A stretch of 5,248 nt of DNA from NCBI GenBank assembly GCA_022709605.1, contig JAKLIM010000276.1, positions 1 through 5,248 on the forward strand, in the 5' to 3' direction. Below are positions 1 to 5,104 of the stretch, piece after piece. Origin of the DNA: Bacteroidota bacterium. GTDB taxonomy: Bacteria; Bacteroidota; Bacteroidia; Bacteroidales; Paludibacteraceae. A model generated the notes under the pieces. The model searched no databases, was not told the DNA's origin, and worked only from the letters and a program-made list of their open reading frames with translations. A program made the position numbers and the translations under genes. Within the stretch, counting starts at the first letter, position 1, and every line of letters begins with the position of its first letter.

Positions 1-433
1 TAGTTGCAGTGATATTGGTTACATTTAGTTTGGCATAGACGTCAGTTATCAATTTTTTTGTTATAAAACCAAAGGATTCACCATAGGAAGTACCGTTTTT
101 ATCAGTAGCATATGCTCTTACAAAGTAAGCTGTATTTGGTTCAAGATTTTTTATTTGAGAAACGAAATTTCCAGTTTCTACATTAACTATTACCAGACTA
201 TCATCTATTGTTGGTGTTGTACTAGTACTCCAACAAATTCCCTTTGAAACGATAATGTTATCATCGCTAATTTTTAAAAAGCCTCCTACAGTTGCAGTAG
301 TAGCAGTAATTTCCGTTACACTTAGTTTGGAATTGACTACAGTTATTTCATCCGGGGTACAACCAACAAGGGATAATGCAAAAACTGTAAAAACTGAGAA
401 TGAAATTTTTCTAATAAAATTCAATAGATTCAT
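1..433 (-). CDS. Surface lipoprotein with fibronectin-III-like repeats (5' part only, runs off the left edge)
   Basis: The minus strand is open from an ATG at 433 to the window edge, giving the first 144 residues. Residues 1-25 are a lipoprotein signal peptide: R8/K9, a hydrophobic stretch, and the lipobox L-V-G-C with the acylated cysteine at C25. The mature end reads TPDE, slightly acidic, as in Bacteroidota export signals for surface lipoproteins (weak match). Residues about 36-126 form one FN3-like module with the familiar Bacteroidota wording: KLSVTEITATTATVGG, then GICWSTSTTPTIDDS, then LEPNTAYFVRAYATDKNGTSYG and FIT. A second copy begins at residue 135 (KLNVTNITAT), a 99-residue period. 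Such proteins are usually outer-membrane or cell-surface lipoproteins, often with a C-terminal domain that would lie outside this window. The specific function is unknown. The gene has its own upstream promoter and no neighbour in the same operon within the window. Confidence 0.9.
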   Translation of the reverse strand, partial: MNLLNFIRKISFSVFTVFALSLVGCTPDEITVVNSKLSVTEITATTATVGGFLKISDDNIIVSKGICWSTSTTPTIDDSLVIVNVETGNFVSQIKNLEPNTAYFVRAYATDKNGTSYGESFGFITKKLITDVYAKLNVTNITAT

Positions 434-507
434 AAATTCATAGTTTAATAATTTGTAAATAATACAGATATTTATTGCAAATTCTTTAGCAAAAGAATTT
501 AACTTCG

Positions 508-537
508 CAAATATATGCAATTGTAAACAATTAACAA
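508..537 (-). promoter_or_regulatory. Bacteroidota-type promoter of the lipoprotein gene
   Basis: Read on the minus strand, TTG (535-537) is followed by 19 bp and then TATATTTG (508-515). This matches the Bacteroidota -33 TTG / -7 TAnnTTTG consensus with ideal spacing. Transcription would start near 500-503, giving an A/T-rich leader of roughly 70 nt before the ATG at 433. The motif is seen directly; promoter activity is inferred. Confidence 0.65.
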
Positions 538-660
538 TACTGAACAAATAAAAATTATAAAATATTTTTCAACTTCCAAATGATCAATTTTTTTATGCTT
601 TATTGAATTTTAAATGTTTTAGCTTTAATGAAATATGTTAATTGCAGATATAACTTCAAA

Positions 661-692
661 TTGATAAAAAATAAATTTTTAGTTTTTATCAA
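661..692. repeat. AT-rich inverted repeat, 10-bp perfect arms
   Basis: TTGATAAAAA (661-670) and TTTTTATCAA (683-692) are exact reverse complements separated by 12 nt. The position, about 110-140 nt past the helicase stop codon, would suit a transcript end on the minus strand. The stem is almost all A/T and has no flanking U-run, so a terminator role is only a guess. It could equally be a chance product of the base composition. Confidence 0.4.
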
Positions 693-801
693 CTGGTATT
701 AGTGATTAATTTTCAAGATCTTATAGTTATAGAAAATGTTGTAATTTCAAAAAGGGGTTAAGAAACTGCATACTTAATATTGCAAACGCTGTGTTTATTC
801 T

Positions 802-2097
802 TTAAATCTCACTTACCCGAATTTTTTTCGTTTTAAGTTTGCTGTTGTTTGTCAGATAGATAAGGTCATCAATTTTCGAAGCATGTACGCCGACAAATGT
901 ACAATCCTGTTTTATTTCGATAACACCCAGTTCTTCGGGTTTTAATTTTCCCTGTTTTAAAAAAAAACCGGCAATATCACCCTTCGATATTTTATCCCGT
1001 CGTCCACCCGAAATGTAAAGCGTTTTCCAAACTGAAGGGAGTGGGAGTGGTGCAGGACGAATTTCTTCAATACCGGTTTTACCTGTAAATTCGGGCAACT
1101 TTTCATTTTTAAAAGCCAGAACATACGCCGTCCCGTCACTTTTCATTCGTGCAGTTCGTCCGTTTCTATGTGTAAATTCCTGCTCGCGCGACGGAAGTTG
1201 ATAATGTAAAATAAACCGGATTTCAGGAATATCGAGTCCACGCGAAGCCAAATCGGTAGCCAGAATCAGTTGGTGTGTTCCATTTCTAAACTTTACCAAA
1301 GCACGTTCACGGTCGATTTGTTCCATATCGCCATGAAAACATCCGTGATGAATGTGGTTCTCGTTCAGGAAATCGCTGACACGTTGAATCGATTCTTTGA
1401 AATTGCAAAAAATAATTCCCGGCTGATTGCCAATGTGACTCAACGCATCAACCAATGTTTCGAGCTTATCTTTTGTAGGAGAAAGTATGGTCTTTATGGT
1501 AAGTTGGGTTATGCCTTCGTGCAGGTAATTGATATATTTCGGTTGTTTCAGTTTTACGAATTCCGGTATTTTAGGCGCTTGAGTGGCCGAAGTCAGAATT
1601 TTTTTCTGCACATTGGGTAAAGCTGCAACTATCTCAGTCATTTCGGCTTCAAAACCAACTTCGAGCGATTTGTCAAATTCATCAAGCACCAGCGTTTTAA
1701 TAAATTCGGTCGAAAAACGGTCTTTGCGTAAATGATCGGCAATGCGCCCCGGAGTTCCGATTAGAATGGCCGGGCGATGCTTCAAATCAATTTTATCCTG
1801 TGCGCCGGCGCGACCACCATAAACTGCATTGGTTTTAAAACCGGAACCCATTTGTCGCACCACTTGTTCTATCTGAAGCGCCAGTTCGCGCGAAGGCACA
1901 ACAATCATGACCTGAATTTCGGAACATGCAGCATCTAATTCTGAAATAATTGGCAATAGAAATGCTACTGTTTTTCCTGTTCCGGTTGGCGAAAGCAGCA
2001 CTACTTCATTATTCGACTTGATGGTTTCCAATGCTTCATTTTGCATGGAATTAAGAGTTTCAATGCCTAATTTAGCGAGAATTTTGTTTTGATTCAT
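802..2097 (-). CDS. dbpA: DEAD-box ATP-dependent RNA helicase, DbpA-like
   Basis: The product is a 431-residue RNA helicase with the full motif set: Q-motif region 10-22 (LGIETLNSMQNEA), motif I SPTGTGKT 36-43, Ia PSRELA 68-73, Ib TPGR 115-118, II DEFD 139-142, III SAT 170-172, IV IIFCN 228-232, V ATDLASRGLD 280-289, VI HRNGRTAR 310-317. Residues about 358-430 (LYISGGRRDKI ... CTFVGVHA ... KKIRVSE) match the DbpA RNA-binding domain, which in E. coli DbpA binds hairpin 92 of 23S rRNA during large-subunit assembly. A cytoplasmic ribosome-assembly role is therefore inferred. Length is close to E. coli DbpA (about 457). An in-frame ATG at 2202 would add 35 unconserved residues; I chose the ATG at 2097 because the Q-motif region starts just after it and a -7 box lies directly upstream. 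Variants are DEFD for DEAD and GRTAR for GRTGR. The helicase call is certain; the dbpA symbol rests on the C-terminal domain. Confidence 0.93.
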   Translation of the reverse strand: MNQNKILAKLGIETLNSMQNEALETIKSNNEVVLLSPTGTGKTVAFLLPIISELDAACSEIQVMIVVPSRELALQIEQVVRQMGSGFKTNAVYGGRAGAQDKIDLKHRPAILIGTPGRIADHLRKDRFSTEFIKTLVLDEFDKSLEVGFEAEMTEIVAALPNVQKKILTSATQAPKIPEFVKLKQPKYINYLHEGITQLTIKTILSPTKDKLETLVDALSHIGNQPGIIFCNFKESIQRVSDFLNENHIHHGCFHGDMEQIDRERALVKFRNGTHQLILATDLASRGLDIPEIRFILHYQLPSREQEFTHRNGRTARMKSDGTAYVLAFKNEKLPEFTGKTGIEEIRPAPLPLPSVWKTLYISGGRRDKISKGDIAGFFLKQGKLKPEELGVIEIKQDCTFVGVHASKIDDLIYLTNNSKLKTKKIRVSEI

Positions 2098-2101
2098 GGT
2101 A

Positions 2102-2109
2102 CAAAGGTA
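2102..2109 (-). promoter_or_regulatory. -7 box immediately upstream of the helicase ATG
   Basis: On the minus strand, TACCTTTG ends five bases before the ATG at 2097, a perfect TAnnTTTG match. With the usual distance to the start site, transcription would begin at or next to the A of the ATG, predicting a leaderless mRNA. No TTG at the expected -33 spacing was found. The box lies inside the longer open frame that starts at 2202, which argues against that longer start. Confidence 0.5.
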
Positions 2110-2232
2110 CGAATTTCTGAGCTTAATGCCTATAATTGAATGTAAATCATTAGTTTCTATTATCAACTTCAGGGATTTCAGATTTGTTTTGTCAAATTTC
2201 AATCATAATTTTAAAGTGAAATAAAAAAATGG

Positions 2233-2240
2233 TAATTTTG
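2233..2240 (+). promoter_or_regulatory. -7 box for the secreted-protein gene
   Basis: TAATTTTG matches the Bacteroidota -7 consensus TAnnTTTG and points rightward. The predicted start near 2245 gives a leader of about 65 nt before the ATG at 2310. No good TTG occurs 19-22 bp upstream, so support is partial. It faces away from the helicase promoter at 2102-2109, making 2098-2309 a divergent promoter region. Confidence 0.4.
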
Positions 2241-2274
2241 CAGATAAATCCATATTTGAGTCGGATTTTATTCG

Positions 2275-2303
2275 TTCGAAAAAATTTTTTTAAAACTTTC
2301 GAA
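2275..2303 (+). repeat. Inverted repeat in the leader, ending 6 nt before the start codon
   Basis: TTCGAAA (2275-2281) and TTTCGAA (2297-2303) are perfect 7-bp arms around a 15-nt A/T loop. In the mRNA this hairpin would sit directly against the ATG at 2310 and cover the ribosome landing site. A translational role is speculative, because the arms are short and the loop is itself A/T self-complementary. Confidence 0.35.
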
Positions 2304-2309
2304 AATCAA

Positions 2310-2957
2310 ATGAAGAAATTTATTGTTTGGTTTTTATTTTTTCTTTGTACTTCAGTTTACGGGTTTTCCACGCCTACTGATTCAATTTCAACTGATTATA
2401 AAAACGGTGAATTTGTTTCGTATAGTCAGGTTTGGGTTAATGCTCCTAAAGAAGTACTGAGTGGGGTTGTTAAGGATTTTGAAATTCAGTTGAAATACGA
2501 TCTTGAAGCCTTATACAAATGGGCTTTAGTGGGTATGAATTTACGTGCTGAGAAAAGTGAATTGATAGAATTTAACCTGAAATCGACTAAGTATAACAGC
2601 AAAACGGGTATGATAAGGGCAACAGGAGATGTGATTGTTCCTTATTTAATCACTTTTCCTAATATTAATATTGATAGTAAGCTCGACTATATTACGTTAA
2701 AAGATGGTAGAGTTAAAGTTACAATTTTAGTCATTTATTCGGATGCATTTTTAAAAAAAACGATCGGAGTTTTTTATTTAATTCCGAAAAGTAACGGTTG
2801 TTGGATTACGTTGGAGACAAAGGTGAAATTTGGTTGGTTTTTCGATATTTTTATAAGCCAGAACAAATTTACCAGCATAATGGAATGGCGATTTCACCGT
2901 TTTATGCAAAATATTAAAAATGAAGCTGAACGGAGAGAAAAAACAGTAAAACAGTAA
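2310..2957 (+). CDS. Exported protein of unknown function
   Basis: The product is 215 residues. I chose the ATG at 2310 rather than the in-frame ATG at 2229, because MKKFIVWFLFFLCTSVYG is a clear Sec signal peptide (cleavage probably after G18) and the putative -7 box overlaps the earlier start. L-C at 12-13 is not a proper lipobox, so a soluble periplasmic protein is more likely than a lipoprotein. The mature part is mixed alpha/beta-looking: alternating hydrophobic strands around 104-145 (IRATGDVIVPYLITFP, GRVKVTILVIYSD) and 154-175, then a charged C-terminal helix (MEWRFHRFMQNIKNEAERREK, about 191-211). That order, with an N-terminal VNAPKEVL stretch, loosely resembles SRPBCC/START-like folds, but I do not recognise the family and see no catalytic motif. 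It stands alone between the divergent helicase and prfA, 104 nt from the latter, with which it might be co-transcribed. Confidence 0.85.
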   Translation: MKKFIVWFLFFLCTSVYGFSTPTDSISTDYKNGEFVSYSQVWVNAPKEVLSGVVKDFEIQLKYDLEALYKWALVGMNLRAEKSELIEFNLKSTKYNSKTGMIRATGDVIVPYLITFPNINIDSKLDYITLKDGRVKVTILVIYSDAFLKKTIGVFYLIPKSNGCWITLETKVKFGWFFDIFISQNKFTSIMEWRFHRFMQNIKNEAERREKTVKQ

Positions 2958-2970
2958 AATACAAGATAAG

Positions 2971-3001
2971 TGCTTGTTTTTAAATGTTTTAAAAACAAGC
3001 A
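2971..3001 (+). repeat. Perfect 14-bp inverted repeat after the exported-protein gene
   Basis: TGCTTGTTTTTAAA (2971-2984) and TTTAAAAACAAGCA (2988-3001) are exact complements around the 3-nt loop TGT, starting 14 nt after the stop codon. Its position suggests transcript termination or 3'-end stabilisation. It lacks a clean T-run downstream (AGATAAATTTT follows), so a classic Rho-independent terminator is not certain, and read-through into prfA is possible. Confidence 0.6.
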
Positions 3002-3026
3002 GATAAATTTTAAAATATAAATTATA

Positions 3027-3048
3027 AAACCGGTGAACAAACCGGTTT
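3027..3048 (+). repeat. Paired AAACCGGT sites (direct and inverted) just upstream of prfA
   Basis: AAACCGGT (3027-3034) and ACCGGTTT (3041-3048) form an 8-bp stem with a 6-nt loop. Because ACCGGT is itself a palindrome, AAACCGGT also recurs directly at 3039-3046. The element is GC-richer than its surroundings and ends 13 nt before the prfA start. It could be a leader hairpin, the second half of a bipartite transcript end, or a protein site; the sequence alone does not decide. Confidence 0.5.
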
Positions 3049-3061
3049 AAGTTGATAAAAA

Positions 3062-4147
3062 ATGGCTGAAACATCACTTTTAGAGAAACTGGAAGGTTTG
3101 CAACATAAGTTCGAAGAAATTTCGACGCTCATTAACGATCCATCGGTTATCACAGATCAAAAAAGATTTATGAAACTGAACAAGGAATACCGTGATCTTG
3201 AAAAAATATTGAACGCTAAAAACGAATACGAGCTGGCTTTGTCACATTTGAATGAGGCCAAAGGTTTATTGGATTCAGAATCGGACATCGAAATGCGCGA
3301 AATGGCCAAAGCCGAAATTGATGAGATTGAACCGAGAATTCCTGAAATGGAGGAGAATATCAAATTATTACTTATTCCCGTTGATCCGGAAGACAGTAAA
3401 AATGCGATTGTAGAAATACGTGGTGGAACAGGAGGAGATGAAGCAGCAATTTTTGCCGGAGACCTGTATAAAATGTATGCAAAATACTGCGAAACTAAAC
3501 GTTGGAAAATAGAGATTACCAATGTTAGTGAAGGTACTTTGGGCGGTTACAAGGAAATTATATTTTCTGTTTCGGGCGAAAATGTCTATGGTACAATGAA
3601 ATACGAATCGGGCGTACATCGGGTGCAACGCGTACCGCAAACTGAAACGCAGGGTCGTGTCCATACCTCGGCGGCTACAGTGGCTGTATTGCCCGAAGCC
3701 GAAGAATTTGATATTGAATTGAAAGAATCGGATGTGCGGGTCGATACTTTTTGTTCGTCGGGTGCCGGCGGACAGTCAGTTAATACTACCTATTCGGCCA
3801 TTCGACTTGTACATATTCCTACGGGCATCACTGTGCAATGTCAGGACGAAAAATCGCAACACAAGAATAAAGCCAAGGCAATGATTGAGTTACGCTCGCG
3901 AATTTATGCCATTGAACATCAGAAATACCTCGACGAAATAGGTTCAAAACGCAAAACCATGGTTTCGACCGGCGATCGTTCAGCAAAAATCCGTACGTAT
4001 AATTATCCGCAAGGCCGCATTACCGATCATCGCATTAATTATACAATTTACAATCTTTCCGCTTTTATGGGCGGTGATATTCAGGGAGTTATTGATCAGT
4101 TGATAGTGGCTGAAAATGCAGAACGGCTGAATGAAAGTGAGTTGTAA
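3062..4147 (+). CDS. prfA: Peptide chain release factor 1 (RF1)
   Basis: RF1 reads UAA and UAG stop codons in the ribosomal A site and triggers release of the finished protein. The 361-residue product is the usual full length (E. coli 360). The N-terminal helical domain (about 1-110) is followed by the stop-codon recognition domain with VHRVQRVPQTETQGRVHTSA; the tripeptide P-Q-T at 192-194 fits the RF1 pattern P-x-T and excludes RF2, which has S-P-F. The catalytic loop SSGAGGQSVNTTYSAIR carries G-G-Q at 236-238; Q238 would be the methylated glutamine, and CQDEKSQHKNKAKA follows. C231 and S239, where E. coli has R and H, look typical of Bacteroidota. No programmed frameshift is seen. The ATG at 3062 has an A-rich upstream without Shine-Dalgarno, and no TAnnTTTG box lies in the 104-nt gap before it, so it may depend on the upstream transcript or a non-consensus promoter. 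Confidence 0.98.
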   Translation: MAETSLLEKLEGLQHKFEEISTLINDPSVITDQKRFMKLNKEYRDLEKILNAKNEYELALSHLNEAKGLLDSESDIEMREMAKAEIDEIEPRIPEMEENIKLLLIPVDPEDSKNAIVEIRGGTGGDEAAIFAGDLYKMYAKYCETKRWKIEITNVSEGTLGGYKEIIFSVSGENVYGTMKYESGVHRVQRVPQTETQGRVHTSAATVAVLPEAEEFDIELKESDVRVDTFCSSGAGGQSVNTTYSAIRLVHIPTGITVQCQDEKSQHKNKAKAMIELRSRIYAIEHQKYLDEIGSKRKTMVSTGDRSAKIRTYNYPQGRITDHRINYTIYNLSAFMGGDIQGVIDQLIVAENAERLNESEL

Positions 4148-4156
4148 TTTTGAATT

Positions 4157-4223
4157 AATAAGAAAATAAGAAATTGAGAAAATAAGAAAATTTTTCTTTA
4201 CTCTTTGTTCTTTGCTCTTTAAT
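4157..4223 (+). repeat. Adjacent short tandem repeats: 8-bp purine units then 7-bp pyrimidine units
   Basis: Positions 4157-4188 hold four 8-bp units: AATAAGAA, AATAAGAA, ATTGAGAA (two mismatches), AATAAGAA. After a short A/T bridge, 4196-4223 hold four 7-bp units: CTTTACT, CTTTGTT, CTTTGCT, CTTTAAT. The two halves are roughly complementary, so an imperfect A/U hairpin could also form after the prfA stop. The block fills most of the gap between prfA and the next ATG at 4233. Tandem units of this size can change copy number by slippage; whether these do is unknown. Confidence 0.65.
4174..4207 (+). promoter_or_regulatory. Possible weak promoter for the two-gene module, embedded in the repeats
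   Basis: TTG (4174-4176) is followed by 22 bp and TACTCTTTG (4199-4207), which resembles TA-nn-TTTG but has one extra base between TA and TTTG. The start site would be near 4213, giving about a 20-nt leader. The match is imperfect, and transcription from prfA is an alternative. Confidence 0.22.
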
Positions 4224-4232
4224 CTAAAAAAA

Positions 4233-4523
4233 ATGAAACCACATTTTGAAAAACGAATATTCTGGGATGTCAATTTCGAAAAGCTCGATTATGACAAACA
4301 GGCCGATTTTGTTATTGCCCGTGTTTTCGAACGTGGTGATATTGAGGATATTCGTCAGTGCCGTAGGTATTACGGTGATAAGAAAGTGGAAGAAGTATTG
4401 TTAAATGTTCGGTTCTTCCCCGAACATACCATGCATTTTGCGGCAGCTATCATTAATAAAAATATAATCGAGTTTAAATGTTACAAAAACAGACTGTTGA
4501 ACCCGGGACTTTTTCCATATTGA
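4233..4523 (+). CDS. DUF6922-type small protein, probable antitoxin partner
   Basis: The product is 96 residues. I chose the ATG at 4233; an in-frame TTG at 4212 would only add repeat-encoded residues. Features that made me recognise the DUF6922 family are FWDVNFEKLDYDKQADFVIARVF near the N-terminus (10-32), ERGDIEDIRQCRRYYG (33-48), KVEEVLLNVR (51-60), an aromatic stretch FFPEHTMHFAAAI (61-73), and the ending FKCYKNRLLNPG (81-92). The protein is small, charged and probably mostly helical, with no signal peptide or membrane segment. Proteins of this kind are commonly encoded directly before AbiEii/AbiGii-family nucleotidyltransferases in Bacteroidota, as here, so an antitoxin or regulator role is inferred from context rather than from a known activity. 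Its last 46 nt overlap the next gene in another frame, suggesting translational coupling. It lacks the winged-helix architecture and length of the classical AbiEi antitoxin. Confidence 0.85.
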   Translation: MKPHFEKRIFWDVNFEKLDYDKQADFVIARVFERGDIEDIRQCRRYYGDKKVEEVLLNVRFFPEHTMHFAAAIINKNIIEFKCYKNRLLNPGLFPY

Positions 4524-5104
4524 AACAACTTATGGATTTACCTGTACTAAATGAATTCTGTTTAGTAGGAGACACTGCTTTAGCATTAAAATACGGACAT
4601 AGAAAATCTGTGGATCTTGATCTGTTTAGTTCAGAGCCTTTTACAAATGATATTATTGTTAAATCATTGGAAGAAACATTTGGTAACAAATTCGTTTATC
4701 GTGGAAATTTCTCTAAATGGAGGATTTTTTGTTTTATTGATAATACAAAAGTTGACATCGTTTACTATCCTCATAAATTGATAGCCAATATTGAATATCG
4801 TGAAAATTTAAGATTTTACAGCGACAAAGACTTAATGGCAATGAAAATTCAGGCAATATTAGGTCGGGGAAAAAAGAAAGACTTTTGGGATATTGCCGAA
4901 CTGCTTCAACATCATTCGCTTCAGGAAATGATGGATTGTCATAAAGCAAAATATCCATCGCAGATGCTCGGAATATCAATTCCATATGCATTAACCTATT
5001 TTGTTGATGCCGATGAAAGCGAAGAGCCTGAGACAATTAAAAAAATGAGTTGGAATGAAGTGAAAAGTTTCATAAGTTTAAAAGTAAGAGAATTTTTAGC
5101 ATAA
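4478..5104 (+). CDS. AbiEii/AbiGii-family nucleotidyltransferase, probable toxin
   Basis: The product is a 208-residue cytoplasmic protein with a DNA polymerase beta-type nucleotidyltransferase core. Visible motifs are LVGDTALALKYGHRKSVDLDLF (29-50), where G31 opens the nucleotide-binding loop and D46/D48 are the metal-binding pair; KVDIVYYP (91-98) with D93 as the likely third carboxylate; KDLMAMKIQAILGRG (117-131); and KKDFWDIAELL (133-143), the K-D-x-x-D signature of this family. The C-terminal part (about 160-208) ends with TYFVDADESEEPE and a helix after SWNEVKSFI. Family members include the AbiE phage-defence toxin and the MenT toxins, some of which transfer nucleotides to the 3' end of tRNA; that this one does so is inference. 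D32 replaces the usual second glycine or serine of the G-G/G-S motif. Length and motifs are otherwise intact. The ATG lies inside the preceding gene, so expression is probably coupled to it. Confidence 0.9.
   Translation: MLQKQTVEPGTFSILKQLMDLPVLNEFCLVGDTALALKYGHRKSVDLDLFSSEPFTNDIIVKSLEETFGNKFVYRGNFSKWRIFCFIDNTKVDIVYYPHKLIANIEYRENLRFYSDKDLMAMKIQAILGRGKKKDFWDIAELLQHHSLQEMMDCHKAKYPSQMLGISIPYALTYFVDADESEEPETIKKMSWNEVKSFISLKVREFLA

Larger units (their letters stand above)
434..801. other. AT-rich gene-free region between lipoprotein and helicase genes
   Basis: These 368 bases hold no credible reading frame on either strand. They contain the promoter of the lipoprotein gene (508-537) and one perfect 10-bp inverted repeat (661-692). 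The helicase gene ends at 802 on the minus strand, so its transcript end must also fall here, but no GC-rich stem followed by a U-run is visible. No tRNA-like or other RNA structure was recognised. Confidence 0.6.

Noticed and set aside
255..443. 62-codon plus-strand frame at the left
   Set aside because: It is antisense to the lipoprotein gene, which has a lipobox, FN3-like repeats and a promoter.
1270..1620. 116-codon open frame on the plus strand
   Set aside because: It is antisense to conserved helicase motifs and has no family resemblance; a shadow of the real gene.
2098..2202. N-terminal extension of the helicase from an in-frame ATG at 2202
   Set aside because: The extra 35 residues look unlike a helicase N-terminus, and a -7 promoter box lies inside them just before the ATG at 2097.
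2229..2309. Longer start for the exported protein at 2229
   Set aside because: It overlaps the putative -7 box and would bury a clear signal peptide beginning at 2310.
2971..3001. Classic Rho-independent terminator
   Set aside because: The stem is perfect but A/T-rich and not followed by a clear T-run, so it is listed as an inverted repeat only.
3157..3664. Minus-strand open frames of 98-121 codons
   Set aside because: They are antisense to prfA, with low-complexity serine/isoleucine-rich products; shadows.
3062..4147. RF2 (prfB) or a stand-alone GGQ rescue factor
   Set aside because: Full-length N-terminal domain and P-Q-T recognition tripeptide fit RF1; no S-P-F motif and no frameshift site.
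4157..4223. CRISPR array
   Set aside because: The units are 7-8 bp contiguous tandem repeats without spacers.
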